Of a stretch of 64,000 nucleotides of DNA, positions 50,212-59,875 are shown one piece after another. The notes below the pieces were generated by a model that was not told the DNA's origin, ran no database searches, and saw only the letters and a list, made by a program, of their open reading frames with translations. Every line of letters begins with the position of its first letter. Within the stretch, counting starts at the first letter, position 1. The position numbers and the translations under genes were made by a program. Source of the stretch: Oxytricha trifallax (lineage: Eukaryota > Ciliophora > Spirotrichea > Sporadotrichida > Oxytrichidae); assembly GCA_000711775.1 (NCBI GenBank), contig ARYC01000100.1, positions 1-64,000 of the forward strand, read 5' to 3'.

Positions 50212-51736
50212 GAATTAGACTGAAATAAGTGTAAATTAAAAATGTATGGTATGAGTGAAACTGATGAGACAGCAATTCCATGAAAGACATCTTCCCACTG
50301 CCTTCCTACCCAGTGATAACAAAATGCTAGAATATGTCTTCATCCATAGCCTGCATGATTCTATCAACATTCTCTTTCAAGTAAGTAGTCATGACTTTCT
50401 TGTCATGCTCCTTCACATCTTAGTTTACGTTCTCCTTCACAATTCTCAATTTCCCCATTAACCTATCAAAGTACTACTGCTTTTCCACTTCTTCAGCTTT
50501 GTTCAAAGTTAAACTGTTCAAATAGTCAAGTGTGTCAAGTGACTTCAAGGCGTTAAAATCTGCTTGAGTCTGGGCATCAGGACATATCATATGTCTCAGA
50601 GTTGCAAGCAAGAATTCTGCATTCTTTTTATCTTAAATTGAAGCATATTTCTACTAGGATAGTTGCTGGTCTAGTTAAGCATCAAACATATGGCTTATAT
50701 TCCATATTTTCATTAAATATGGCTATGCTTCAAACATTCTATAGGCCATTTCGAGACCTTGTAAGATTTATCCATTTTCAATGTTCAGCAAGATTGGGTT
50801 GTAGGTAGATTAATGCTTAACGTAATACTGTAGGATGCTGAAGTTGAACTTATTTGTGTATTAAAGTATGGTGCTTAGCACTCCGTCAAGTTTGCTTTAA
50901 ATAAAACAAATAATTCATTGATATTTTACTCTTTTGGCTATCATCATTTGTTGATAAAAGTGCATCTACTATTGATTCCATAAATGGATTTAGTACTCTA
51001 AATAATTCCACTATTGCTTACGAATAACGAATGAGCAAATGATAATTTGTATTAATATTTCTATTTTTATAATTATAGCAGGCCTTTTTAGCAGTTTTTG
51101 AACAATTTATATAAAGAAATATAGTTAAAACTATCATAATACTACTTGTATTATTTATTAAATCTACTACAATAAGCAACTGGATATTTAAATATTAATT
51201 TTTAGATGTTTTAATTGAATTTAGAAGCATCATAATTTGTGTAGATTTTATTCTTGCTATTTATATGCTGCTAGAATTACTTTATATAAAGTTTGTTATA
51301 AATTTAATTTTTTATTTTTTAAGTCTAATATATTCGTAATTAGCTTTAATATGATTATTTCTTTTTAAACTATTCCAAATTGTTTTTATTTTGAAATGTT
51401 ATCACTGAACTATTTCTACTTGCTAATACCAGTTGATTCAATACCTACACAAAAACATTAGTAAATCTATTAAAAATACAAAAAACAAAGGTTCAATACT
51501 TCCTTAAAAATGCAACCATTAACTATTTCTTCTACAACTTACATTAATCAATTTATCGAATTCTACTTAGTTCAATGTCACTTTGGCTTGACCATCCTAG
51601 ACTTCGTTTTGATATGAAGCTATAAGCTTATTTAGATAGTTTTTAATCTTTTTGTCAATTAGAGAGTGATGGTTCTCGACCAAATAACTCAGTCGAGATG
51701 TGAGCCCATCACCTTCTAATGTCACTTTATAAATCA
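50212..51736 (-). CDS. MDN1: Midasin linker, first segments in this block
   Basis: Minus-strand pieces: KVTLEGDGLTSRLSYLVENH to VTLNQVEFDKLIN (51736-51543); after an intron VLNQLVLASRNSSVI (51444-51395); an AT-rich stretch of about 370 bp; ELFRVLNPFMESIVDALLST (about 51018-50950); then a long continuous piece LDGVLSTILQYTNKFNFSIL, MAYRMFEAQPYLMKIWNIS, LLATLRHMICPDAQTQADF, DRLMGKLRIVKENVNQ to EDIFQHFVITGQEGSGKMS (50890-50255). The last words look like a P-loop but lack the Ser/Thr after GK. Order and character fit the midasin linker; homology by eye is weaker than downstream, so this could partly be another protein. Confidence 0.58.
50894..50936 (-). other. Candidate IES, 43 bp, pointer AGC
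   Basis: AGC (minus strand; GCT at 50894-50896 and 50937-50939 on plus) in equal codon phase at both edges. Removal joins LLSTNDDS to KLDGVLST and avoids the TGA met on read-through. A 3-bp repeat can occur by chance, so this is tentative. Confidence 0.5.
51445..51542 (-). other. Intron in the linker block, 98 nt
   Basis: Begins GTAAGTTGTAG and ends TTTTTGTGTAG on the minus strand, with the strongest donor in the block. Splicing joins FDKLIN to VLNQLV in phase 0. Confidence 0.65.
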
Positions 51737-52350
51737 ATTATATAATTAATAAATAACATATTTAAGTAAATAGATAAATTAAGAGAATTTTCCAATAAAA
51801 ATTATCAAAATACAAAAAATTATAATGTTTATAAACACTTCGTATTAAGTTGTCATGTTAATACTGTTTAATAAATAAGTAAATATTAAAAGGAGTTGAT
51901 AGGAACACCTAATTAATATGTGATTTTATTTCTCTTAATTAATTGTTACTTACTATATATTTATGTCGGATTTTATTTATAGATTTAGAAAAAATTTTAT
52001 GAAAATATTTATTAAGCGGAAAATATAGAGATAATAGGTTACAAGTTTTAAAAATAATTTAAATATAATTTAAGTATTAATGTAATTTGGGTTGGTTTAA
52101 ATAGCTTGATGCATTTTTGTATGAAATATTGAAAATATCTTACTTAAAATTTTAATTGATAAATAAGACTTGATTTCAAGTAAATTTGAAAAATTATTAG
52201 TATTTTATTTATTAATTAAATTCTTAGGAAAAATCTATATAAAAAGAAATAATAGTACTTATTTTTGTAATTTAAGTTTATCATATTCCAAATGTCATTC
52301 CTGCCAACAAATCCAAATCATATATATTAAATTATGAGTGATTTTTTTAC
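51737..52350. other. AT-rich spacer between midasin block and the secreted-protein gene
   Basis: No gene seen. The germline coding edge of the linker block must lie near 51740. Confidence 0.45.
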
Positions 52351-53350
52351 TCAATCTCTGAAGAGTGAGGTCAAGAGAGTTAAGTACTGGCATTGTGCTC
52401 TTCTGCAAACTTGGCCTCTACCACAATCGCCATTAGTTGAACACTTCTTTACTACAGCAAGTGACAAAGTGTCGTCACCGGTAACATTGTCTTGATCAGA
52501 AGTGACATCAGATTCGTCAGAGTGTGAAAGTGAGAGGTACTTTCTGAGGCAGATGTTGTTTGAGCAAGTCAAGTCATTACCGCAATCAAAAATTTTAAAT
52601 AAAATTGTGAATCTTCGTTAGAGAAGCAGAATTGAGGTCTCTTGGAGAGCTCATTAAGAATTTCTTAATCGATTTGAGCATCCTCAAGGTTGTCAAGGAA
52701 TTCTTAGGCAACGTACTTCTCAACTTCTTCAAGTCCATATTCTTCGTACAAAGCAAGAGTTCTAAGTTGGCAATATCCTCTGATGCACTTGGTGCCTTAT
52801 TTTTAAAATTATGTCACAATTTATACTTAAAGTTATTAATGGTGCCTCTGACTGGGCAATGTGCATCAACTTTACACTTTAATTGAGTAATCATGCTGAA
52901 GAGGTCTGGGGCTTGAGTGACAGTCTAATCGAGGTTGTGTTAAAGTTGATCAAGGCTTCCCTCAACGTAGTACTTTAAGAAGTCTGGGTCGATGAACTAT
53001 AGTAACCATAAGTTAAAATTTCATTTTTATCCGAAAATAAAGACACAGCAAAGATATGCTTTTCCAATATCAATAGTATTAGTTAATTAGTTTTAAACTT
53101 TTTTTATTAAAAAAAAGTTTAGTCCTATAAACTTACCATTTAAAACTAACTATAGCCATATTTATGAATATCATGAAATTAACAATTAATAATCTCTGGA
53201 TTGACTTACTTTTTCACATTCGTTAGCAAGGCAGACTTCAGATGGGTGTGCACAATCATTGTCAAACTCACAGAGTCTGGCCTGAGTAGTGGTTGAAGTT
53301 GCGAGCAAGAGAGCAGCACCAATGGATATCTTTGAAAGAATGGATTTCAT
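52351..53350 (-). CDS. Secreted cysteine-rich protein with four C4 modules
   Basis: ATG at 53350, TGA at 52351-52353; 236 residues after removal of one intron and two micro-IESs. Residues 1-25 form a signal peptide (MKSILSKISIGAALLLATS then TTTQA), so the protein is exported. Four modules share C-x5/6-C-x5/6-C-x4-C spacing: LCEFDNDCAHPSEVCLANEC, LKCKVDAHC-to-RGYC, FCFSNEDCGNDLTCSNNIC and KCSTNGDCGRGQVCRRAQC. Such short disulfide modules are common in secreted ciliate proteins; partner and role are unknown. Spacers are acidic and Gln-rich. It lies between the two midasin blocks with no shared orientation or regulation visible. Reading is confident because every splice restores a module. Confidence 0.85.
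52584..52609 (-). other. Micro-IES, 26 bp, pointer GATT
   Basis: GATT (minus strand; AATC at 52584-52587 and 52610-52613) flanks an AT-only insert. Removal joins FSNE-D to CGNDLTC and completes the third cysteine module; read-through shifts frame and loses it. No GT-AG borders. Confidence 0.82.
52790..52839 (-). other. Micro-IES, 50 bp, pointer AGGCACCA
   Basis: An 8-bp direct repeat AGGCACCA (TGGTGCCT on plus at 52790-52797 and 52840-52847) in equal codon phase flanks an AT-rich insert with a TGA. Removal joins HCPVRGT to KCIRGYC and completes the second cysteine module. Confidence 0.85.
52997..53209 (-). other. Intron (or IES), 213 nt, in the secreted-protein gene
   Basis: Begins GTAAGTCAATCC and ends GGTTACTATAG on the minus strand, joining NECEK to FIDPDF in phase 0. 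The strong donor favours a spliceosomal intron, but it is much longer than the 41-49 nt introns of midasin, and TA dinucleotides near both edges would also allow an in-frame IES. Confidence 0.65.
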
Positions 53351-53982
53351 TGTTATTTAATATAAGAAGCTTTTTTTATGATTAAAATAAATTATAATTT
53401 TACAAAATATTTGGCTATTTCTATTAAAAACTACCATTGCATTCAAAATTATTAGAAAATAATTTTCTTTTTATTTACTATAATTATTTATTTTTATAAA
53501 TTATGATTTAAGAATCAATAAAAATAGGCTCTCTATATTGAAGGAAACATTCATGCAAATTAAGATCTTGACTTAAAAATATAATACAAATCTTTAAATT
53601 GTATTAAAATTTTATAAAATGAAATTGATTAGACTAACTATTAAGGATTTGGTTTATTAAATTAATTTGAAATTATTATAAAATTAAATATATTAGTTTA
53701 AGATGCCTAGTGATAAAGATTTCCTGTCTAATCTGATTAATTCATTAATTTAATTTTACAATAAGGATAAATTTTACTAATTTTAATGATTTAATTATTC
53801 AATATTATACCAATCTACTGGTATGATAGGTGGTAATTTTACACTAATTCCGTTACCCCTATGTTTAAAATCATAAAGACAACTCAAATTTACGAGGTAA
53901 ATTAGGAACTGAGAACCTCCTCATTATAAGTCAAGCAAAGGTGTAGGGGGGGCACACCAATAAAACTGTCGACCTTTGATCA
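53351..53982. other. AT-rich spacer
   Basis: No gene seen; would contain the upstream region of the secreted-protein gene. No promoter motif can be named. Confidence 0.4.
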
Positions 53983-54446
53983 TTCAAGTAGTTTTTAAAT
54001 AATTCAGCTATCTTTGCAATTTGGGGATGAGTGTATCAACGATAGAGTAAGTGTCAAGAGACAAACGCTATGATCTCATTTTGAACTCTTTTTTCTGGAT
54101 AATGCGAGACTAATACCTTGCATAAGATAACTTCTTAAGAGTATCTAAAGGGGATTACTGCAAGGTCATGCCATACCATAAGTCTATAATTATGAGGGGT
54201 TTTCCTTAACTATAGCAATCAGTTGAAAAATTGTTTGAGAAGTATCATCAGGAAAATACAATAAGTAGCGAACAGTATTGTAAGATCACAAAAGATGTTC
54301 AGATGTGTTCAAACTATAGTTAAAATGATCCAGAAGCCAAAGATGATCTTGTCTGTATCCAGGCAACCCCTTAGGGTATTTAATGAGATATTGAAAGTCA
54401 AAGTGTGAAACTATCTGATTATACTATCTGGTTTACTGAAACCCCG
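53983..54446 (-). pseudogene. Unrecognised coding fragment, broken
   Basis: Minus strand, TAA/TAG as Gln: SHFDFQYLIKYPKGLPGYRQ, DHLWLLDHFNYSLNTSEHLL, then TGA, then SYNTVRYLLYFPDDTSQTIF; after a frameshift near 54160 LDTLKKLSYARYQSRIIQKK and RLSLDTYSIVDTLIPKLQ to a TGA at 53983. Composition and codon use are those of coding DNA. The internal TGA and frameshift mean either decay or unremoved IESs. No family recognised. Confidence 0.5.
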
Positions 54447-55395
54447 GTATTAATTTTCGTACAACATTAAATATTATAATAAATTATTCCATCTTGAGCA
54501 ATTAAGCTTGTAAATAATTAAATTTATCTAATTTTCGCAAGAAATTAACTTTAAAAAAAACAACATAATGAATAAATTTGATAGATATTATGTAATTTGC
54601 TTGTAAATAGAGGTTGAAAGAATTGGAGATTAGAGCCTCACAAAGAAAGTGATTTAACTCTATCTCTTATATACTCACGTTACAAACATCTTGACCCAAG
54701 GAATATTTTTAGTAGGACTGGGTAAAATATTTAAACAAATCTTAAAGCTTACTAAAATGGATTTCTCTTATCGAAATTTTATAATTTCCGTTAATCATTC
54801 ATTAAAACATACTTCTTACATATTTTTATCAAAATTTTATTTGAAACGCTGAATATCACTACACTTAATCATCATACTTATTATACATTTATACGATAAA
54901 ACTTTAATATAAAAAATTATAATTGTGAGAAAAGAAAATAGTTTGTGATATATCGTTAATTAATATAAACTCAAACTCTAATTAAAATTATCAATAAAAT
55001 TATTTATTTTCAAATCACCCAGATCCCCTCTGTAATATTTGTGTTGTTTCATATTATCTAAAATTATAAGTTTATAGTTTTATAGTCTTCAGGCGTACTC
55101 TAAGGCCTGATAACTACAAATATTATTTGTAACTTAATTATTCCCATTTTAAATTATTAAATTATCAGTTGGCAGGTAACTATTATTATTTAGGGATGGT
55201 CAATAAAATTAAACATAAATATAATCAAAAAGATTTATCTACTTTGTTTTAATATATTCAATAATTTATATTAAATTAAAAAATTTAAAAACATTAAGAT
55301 TTATGAAAATCAAAAATATTTTCTGCAAATTATTCTAAAAAAATTTAAAATATAAGTTTTATTCCTCAATTTTGTATTAATTTATAAGTTTTTCA
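54447..55395. other. AT-rich spacer
   Basis: No gene seen. Confidence 0.4.
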
Positions 55396-55640
55396 TCATT
55401 TTTTTGTATGATATTGATTATATTTTTATCCCATTGATTATTTAAGTTGATCCAGAAGTAAGATATGTTACTATTGCTGAGCCTTCTATATTGTCGTATA
55501 ATTTCTGATAGTATTATCAATTTATCGCAGGAATTTTTCCCAGTTCCTGTGGGGAGGTTGGTCACCCCTTAATTTTGAGAATATCATAATTCCACTTTTC
55601 TCAACTTCTTTCTTCAAAGCAATTTCATCGAAATTATTAT
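55396..55640 (-). pseudogene. Coding fragment with SF2-helicase-like P-loop in one frame
   Basis: One minus-strand frame runs NFDEIALKKEVEKSGIMIFS to a TGA at 55396. From about 55563 an overlapping frame instead reads VTNLPTGTGKNSCDKLIILS then EIIRQYRRL, resembling motif I of superfamily-2 helicases (LPTGTGKT) with Asn for Thr. A one-base shift would fuse the first part to the second. With so little sequence both readings are possible; a decayed helicase piece is my preferred reading. Confidence 0.35.
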
Positions 55641-56679
55641 AAAAATATAAAATATTTGATATTTTTTTTATAAATTAAAAAATAGTATCATAATTTTGGT
55701 ATTATTTTTCATCAATCTGATTTTAGTATAAAAATAAAAACCACATATATAAAATTCTAAATTATTATCGCAATACTTTGCTGACTAAGTCCTGATTATT
55801 GCTAAACGACGTGTTTAAAGACAGTAATTTCGAAGCGACGTGTCACCATTAAATCTTGTCGTACTACAATTTTAACTTTTTCACGCAATAAAAATCCCAA
55901 AACCTTTTGATTTAACGATTAGTTAATTTTTAGATATTTTAAACTTTAGATTATAGAAAAAATCATAAAAAATTTAAATTATATTTCAATGGTTATAAAT
56001 TTGAATGTACTTTATAAAGAGATATAAATATTTCATTTAATTTTAAATTACTAAAAGTTGCTCCCATTTCTTGCCCCTTTTTATAATTCATATAGCTTAA
56101 CTCTTAAAATCATCTAATTCTAAGAATGATATTCAAGATTTGAATGAACTGTTATTTAGGATCTTTTTGACTATATTCCACATTTTATAAAAATCTTATA
56201 TAAAACCTGAAATAAAAATATTTTACATATTTAAACAATACTTGCAGCCATTTTATCATAACCTCATGTAATACAATGTTGAATGATAATTATTGTCTTA
56301 TTTGGAGAATTAGGCCTCCCAAGGCACTTAGTGTTCACGGTACCCATATAAGTATTTATTTGATTATAATAATATATAGAACACTGATACTAATTTAAAT
56401 ATTGCAAAAATAGATTCAAAAAGATGGAAATTTAAAAATTTAGCTTCTATTTTGTATTTTTATTAGTTATATTTCGAGACAGGAAGACAGGTTTAGTGAT
56501 TAAATGACTTGTTAATTTTAACTCTTAATTAATCTATCTTTCCTTCATAAATTTGTTTGTAATTTGAATTGTAATTATTTCATCACCCAAACTCTTCTAT
56601 TAAATCTCACATGGATTAAAAGATTTCTAAACATAAAATTTACATTAGTTTCACTCATATCAAAGTGAACACTCAACGA
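55641..56679. other. AT-rich spacer upstream of the midasin ring block
   Basis: No gene seen; the Walker A half of AAA1 expected before 56680 is not here on either strand. Confidence 0.45.
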
Positions 56680-57671
56680 TAGAAAACCCTTATATAGTGG
56701 TTACTCTGGAGGAGACTTTTGACTCAAAGAATCTAGTAGGCACCTATGTTTGCAATGAATCTGGAGAATTCGTGTTCAAAAAGGGACCACTGACTGTAGC
56801 AGCAGAAAATGGGCTTTGGTTAGTGTTAAGAAATATTGAGAAAATTCCATCAGACTTACTGACATTTTTGTTGCCCTTGGTATAGAAAAATGAACTATAA
56901 GTCAGTTCAGTGTTCAAGATTGTTCCTAAATTAGGATTCAGAATATTTGCGCTTTGCCAACAAAAAAGTAGTATCTCATAGGGAGCAGGAAATTTTGGTC
57001 ACGAAGACATAAAGCCATTCTTGAGTCATTTGATTGAAATAAACCTTGATAAAATTCAAAGTAGATCTGACTTCGAAGAAATCTTGATGAAAAAATATGA
57101 GTCAGTCTATGCACTTTCTTATATGCCTCAACTGTTATTTAACTCTGTCGAATATTTGAATACAAGATTAAATACTTAGCTCAAGCACCAACTCTTAGAT
57201 CACAAATAGTTCTCAATTAGGCAAACATTCAAGCTTTTCAACAGAGTAAACATCTTTTTAGAAAAGCATTTCAAGATTTCAGAGCTACAGACTGAAAACT
57301 TTTTCCTAGCCTCCGATTCTAAACGTCAAATTATAGAGGAAATTGTAGACATTTACCTTGGCTACATTTATGACAAGCAAATTAAAGCTAAATTAATAGA
57401 AGAATTAGTAGCCTAAATATGGAATGCACACAGTCTCCTAATTAATCAGTCCTAATTAGACCCCTCAATTAGCGTGGAATATATCATAAATCATACTAGA
57501 GAGTTTTAAGTTACAACTTAATCGTGCTATTTCGGTAGGACTCAAGCGTTTTAAGTACAAAACAAATTATAAGAGATGGTTGATGGCGAGGATTAAGAAA
57601 TGGAAGAAGGGCAGAATTAGAAAGTGCAGAGGAAGTTTGTTTTCACTGCTGCTACTCTAAGAACTCTTGAG
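56680..57671 (+). CDS. MDN1: Midasin AAA1 (second half) and AAA1-AAA2 joining region
   Basis: Midasin is the giant AAA+ ATPase of pre-60S ribosome maturation in nucleolus and nucleoplasm. The segment opens in the AAA1 core: VTLEETFDSKNLVGTYVC, GEFVFKKGPLTVAAENGLW and LVLRNIEKIPSDLLTFLLPL, equivalent to D-SK-L-GTY ... PG-LT-A ... W-ED-APxDV of midasins. The Walker B acids are replaced (LRNIEK), so AAA1 looks unable to hydrolyse ATP. The following helical domain ends KFVFTAATLRTLEQ. About 20 TAA/TAG codons are read as Gln without a single TGA. The Walker A half of AAA1 must lie in another germline segment. Confidence 0.9.
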
Positions 57672-57836
57672 TAAATTTGGATAAATTTATAAAATAATTG
57701 GAAACATTTTAATTAAATAATTCATTAAATAAAGTAAACTTTACTAAATACTTTTCCTTGATAAGTATTTGTAATTAATACATAAAAATTATAAACTATT
57801 ATAATATTTTCATTTACAATATTTGTCCTAATTCTT
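57672..57836 (+). other. IES 1 in midasin, 165 bp, pointer TAA
   Basis: TAA at 57672-57674 and 57837-57839 in the same codon phase. Removal gives LRTLEQ-AINFDESILLVG, the exact run-up to the AAA2 P-loop. Splicing at the only GT near the left edge would break the frame. Confidence 0.75.
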
Positions 57837-58244
57837 TAAGCGATTAACTTTGATGAATCAATCCTGTTAGTTGGAGAAACAGGTACTGGCAAGACCACTC
57901 AAGTTCAACAAATAGCTAAAATTCTGAATAAAAAGATCCACATTTTCAACATGAATTAAAACACAGACTCAGCTGACTTACTTGGTGGCTTCAAACCAGT
58001 CGACCTCAAATTCCTCTTGAAGCCAATTTACGAGAAGTTCTTGTATGTTTTCAGGTCAATTTTTAAGAGTGACAAGAATTAAAAGTTCTTGGATTTAGCT
58101 CAAAAGTGCTATGAGGAGAATAGAGTCAAGGATTTCTTACAGTGCTTAAATCATGGTTTGCAGTCTATCTCTGGGTCGAAACTAAAGAGTGAATATACTC
58201 AAGAGATTACATATTTACAATATAAACAGAATGTAGCAGACTAT
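57837..58244 (+). CDS. MDN1: Midasin AAA2, Walker A half
   Basis: QAINFDESILLVG leads into the Walker A GETGTGKTTQVQQIAKIL (57873-57925), then IFNMNQNTDSADLLGGFKPV, a hallmark of midasin AAA2, and the long helical insert LAQKCYEENRVKDFLQCLNH. All residues for nucleotide binding are present. Continues across IES 2 to the Walker B half. Confidence 0.93.
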
Positions 58245-58534
58245 GAAATATGAAATTAAAATTAGACATTTCTGTACATTTTATATATAAATTAATTTAT
58301 GGGATAATTTTAATACATTTTGCAACATGTAAGAACATTTTGGGATTAAATTCAACAATATGAAATTCATCTTTATTTTAATTAAGCAAAATTTTAATTT
58401 TAATATCATCTCATCTAGTTTCACTTATAATTACTATTAAGCGTAAAGTTTTATTTTTTTCATGCATTAACCTAAGATGAATTTAAATAATATATTATTT
58501 AATACTTATTTTCTTTCAATAGTAGCTTAAGGAA
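58245..58534 (+). other. IES 2 in midasin, about 290 bp
   Basis: Separates QNVADYE from VQKRQAKLESGGG in AAA2. GAA occurs in equal codon phase at both edges (58245-58247, 58532-58534); TA dinucleotides nearby give other in-frame choices, and a GT-AG pair (58231 to 58523) is possible too. The insert has many TGA stops and must go. Confidence 0.6.
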
Positions 58535-59645
58535 GTATAAAAAAGGCAGGCAAAGCTTGAAAGTGGAGGTGGCTTCATTTTCTAATTCATAGAAGGTTCA
58601 TTAATTTCCAGTATAAAAAATGGAGATTGGATTTTATTGGATGAAATTAATTTGGCTTCTGAATCTGTGCTAAATAGAATAGCCACTTTAGTTGACGGTG
58701 ACTATATATTACTAAACGAGAGAGCTGATATTGTGGAGACAAAGAGACACCCTGAGTTTAGAATATTCATGTGTATGAACCCTCCTTATACTTCAGCTGG
58801 TAAAAAGCAGCTACCTTGGAGTCTAAGGTCAAAGTTAAGTGAGATATATGTGCCAGAACTAGACAACCAAAATGATCTATGGAAGATTATCGATGAAAAC
58901 TCTTCAAATTAGTTAAATGAGAGTCATAAGAGAAAGATCCTTGAGTTTTATATGAGAGTCAGGGAATAAATTTTCAAACAAACTAAGAGAGGAAATATCG
59001 GACTCAGAAATTTAACTAGAGCTTTGGCTTTCATGAAATCATCAATTCAACTGAGATATCCAGTACTTAAAGCAGTCTACGACTCTTTGTATATATGTTT
59101 TGCTAGTCATCTAGACTAAACCCTTTAACAATACATTCAATAAATTATTCTTGGATTGTTCTAGATCAAATCTCTCCCTGAGCTTTCAATTTAAGCTGAA
59201 CAAAAAATGTCTGATAAGTACGCCTATGTTGAATAGTTCATTATACCAATTATTATAATATATTACATGCATTTTTCAAATATACCAAAGGGACAGCACA
59301 AGCCAGAACATTTCGACGAAAATGATTTCGTGACAACCAATACTTTTAAAAAACTTCTCAAGCAACTTGCCTCAGTTGTTGCTGTAACTGACTATGCCGT
59401 GATTCTACAAGGACCCACTTCAGCTGGTAAAACTTCTACTGTGCAGTATTTAGCTAACATTACTAATAACAAGATTATTAGAATTAATAATCACATGCAC
59501 ACTGATATTCAAGAGTATTTGGGGTCATATGTGCCAGATAAAGAGGGAGGAGGTAAATTGGTGTTTTAAGAGGGAGTTCTTGTTGAAGCAGTCAGAAACG
59601 GATATTGGGTCATTTTAGATGAACTTAATTTAGCGCCTTCAGAAG
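58535..59645 (+). CDS. MDN1: Midasin AAA2 Walker B half and AAA3 Walker A/B
   Basis: GGGFIFQFIEGSLISSIKNG then Walker B WILLDEINLASESVLNR (58627-58677), sensor CMNPPYTSAGKKQLPWSLR and the lid helices. AAA3 follows: Walker A LQGPTSAGKTSTVQYLA (59408-59457), IRINNHMHTDIQEYLGSY, and Walker B YWVILDELNLAPSEV (59602-59646). The words INNHxHTDIQEYxG and KLVFxEGVL are signatures of midasin AAA3. A 39-bp in-frame AT-rich insert (59242-59280) is probably a micro-IES. Confidence 0.94.
59242..59280 (+). other. Candidate micro-IES, 39 bp, pointer TATACCA
   Basis: TATACCA at 59242-59248 and 59281-59287, in equal codon phase. The insert is almost pure A/T and would encode IIIIYY-like residues absent from midasins. 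As its length is a multiple of three it does not break the frame, so removal is inferred from the 7-bp repeat and composition. Confidence 0.65.
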
Positions 59646-59875
59646 TAAACCAAGAGACTTAAATAAAGGGAAGTATTATAATTTATAGATTAAAAATAAA
59701 TATTGCCCCAAAAAATAACGATCTAAATTAATTTTCTTCTGATATGTGTAAAAAGTTAATTGGCTGAATTCTAAATAATTTAAATAAATTTTCTTTCATA
59801 AAACAGTGCTTAATGTATTTTAAATAAATTTTCTATTTTATTTCTCAGTTTAAAATTATACTTGCTCGAGTAGTT
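59646..59875 (+). other. IES 3 in midasin, 230 bp, pointer TA
   Basis: Lies inside the Walker B run of AAA3. Joining TA at 59646-59647 to TA at 59876-59877 gives LAPSEV-LEALNRLLDDN, exactly the midasin consensus; no other join I tried restores every residue. Confidence 0.8.

Noticed and set aside
50255..50808. Plus-strand open frames at 50255-50461 and 50602-50808
   Set aside because: They lie opposite a long continuous minus-strand coding piece of the linker block.
52632..52886. Plus-strand open frame
   Set aside because: Opposite strand of the secreted-protein gene, and it spans a micro-IES.
57670..57840. IES 1 as a GT-AG intron (GTAAAT ... TTTAAG)
   Set aside because: Splicing there shifts the frame into a TGA, while joining through TAA restores the AAA2 run-up exactly.
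58231..58520. GTAGC pointer for IES 2
   Set aside because: GTAGC is present at both edges but the join leaves the wrong frame.
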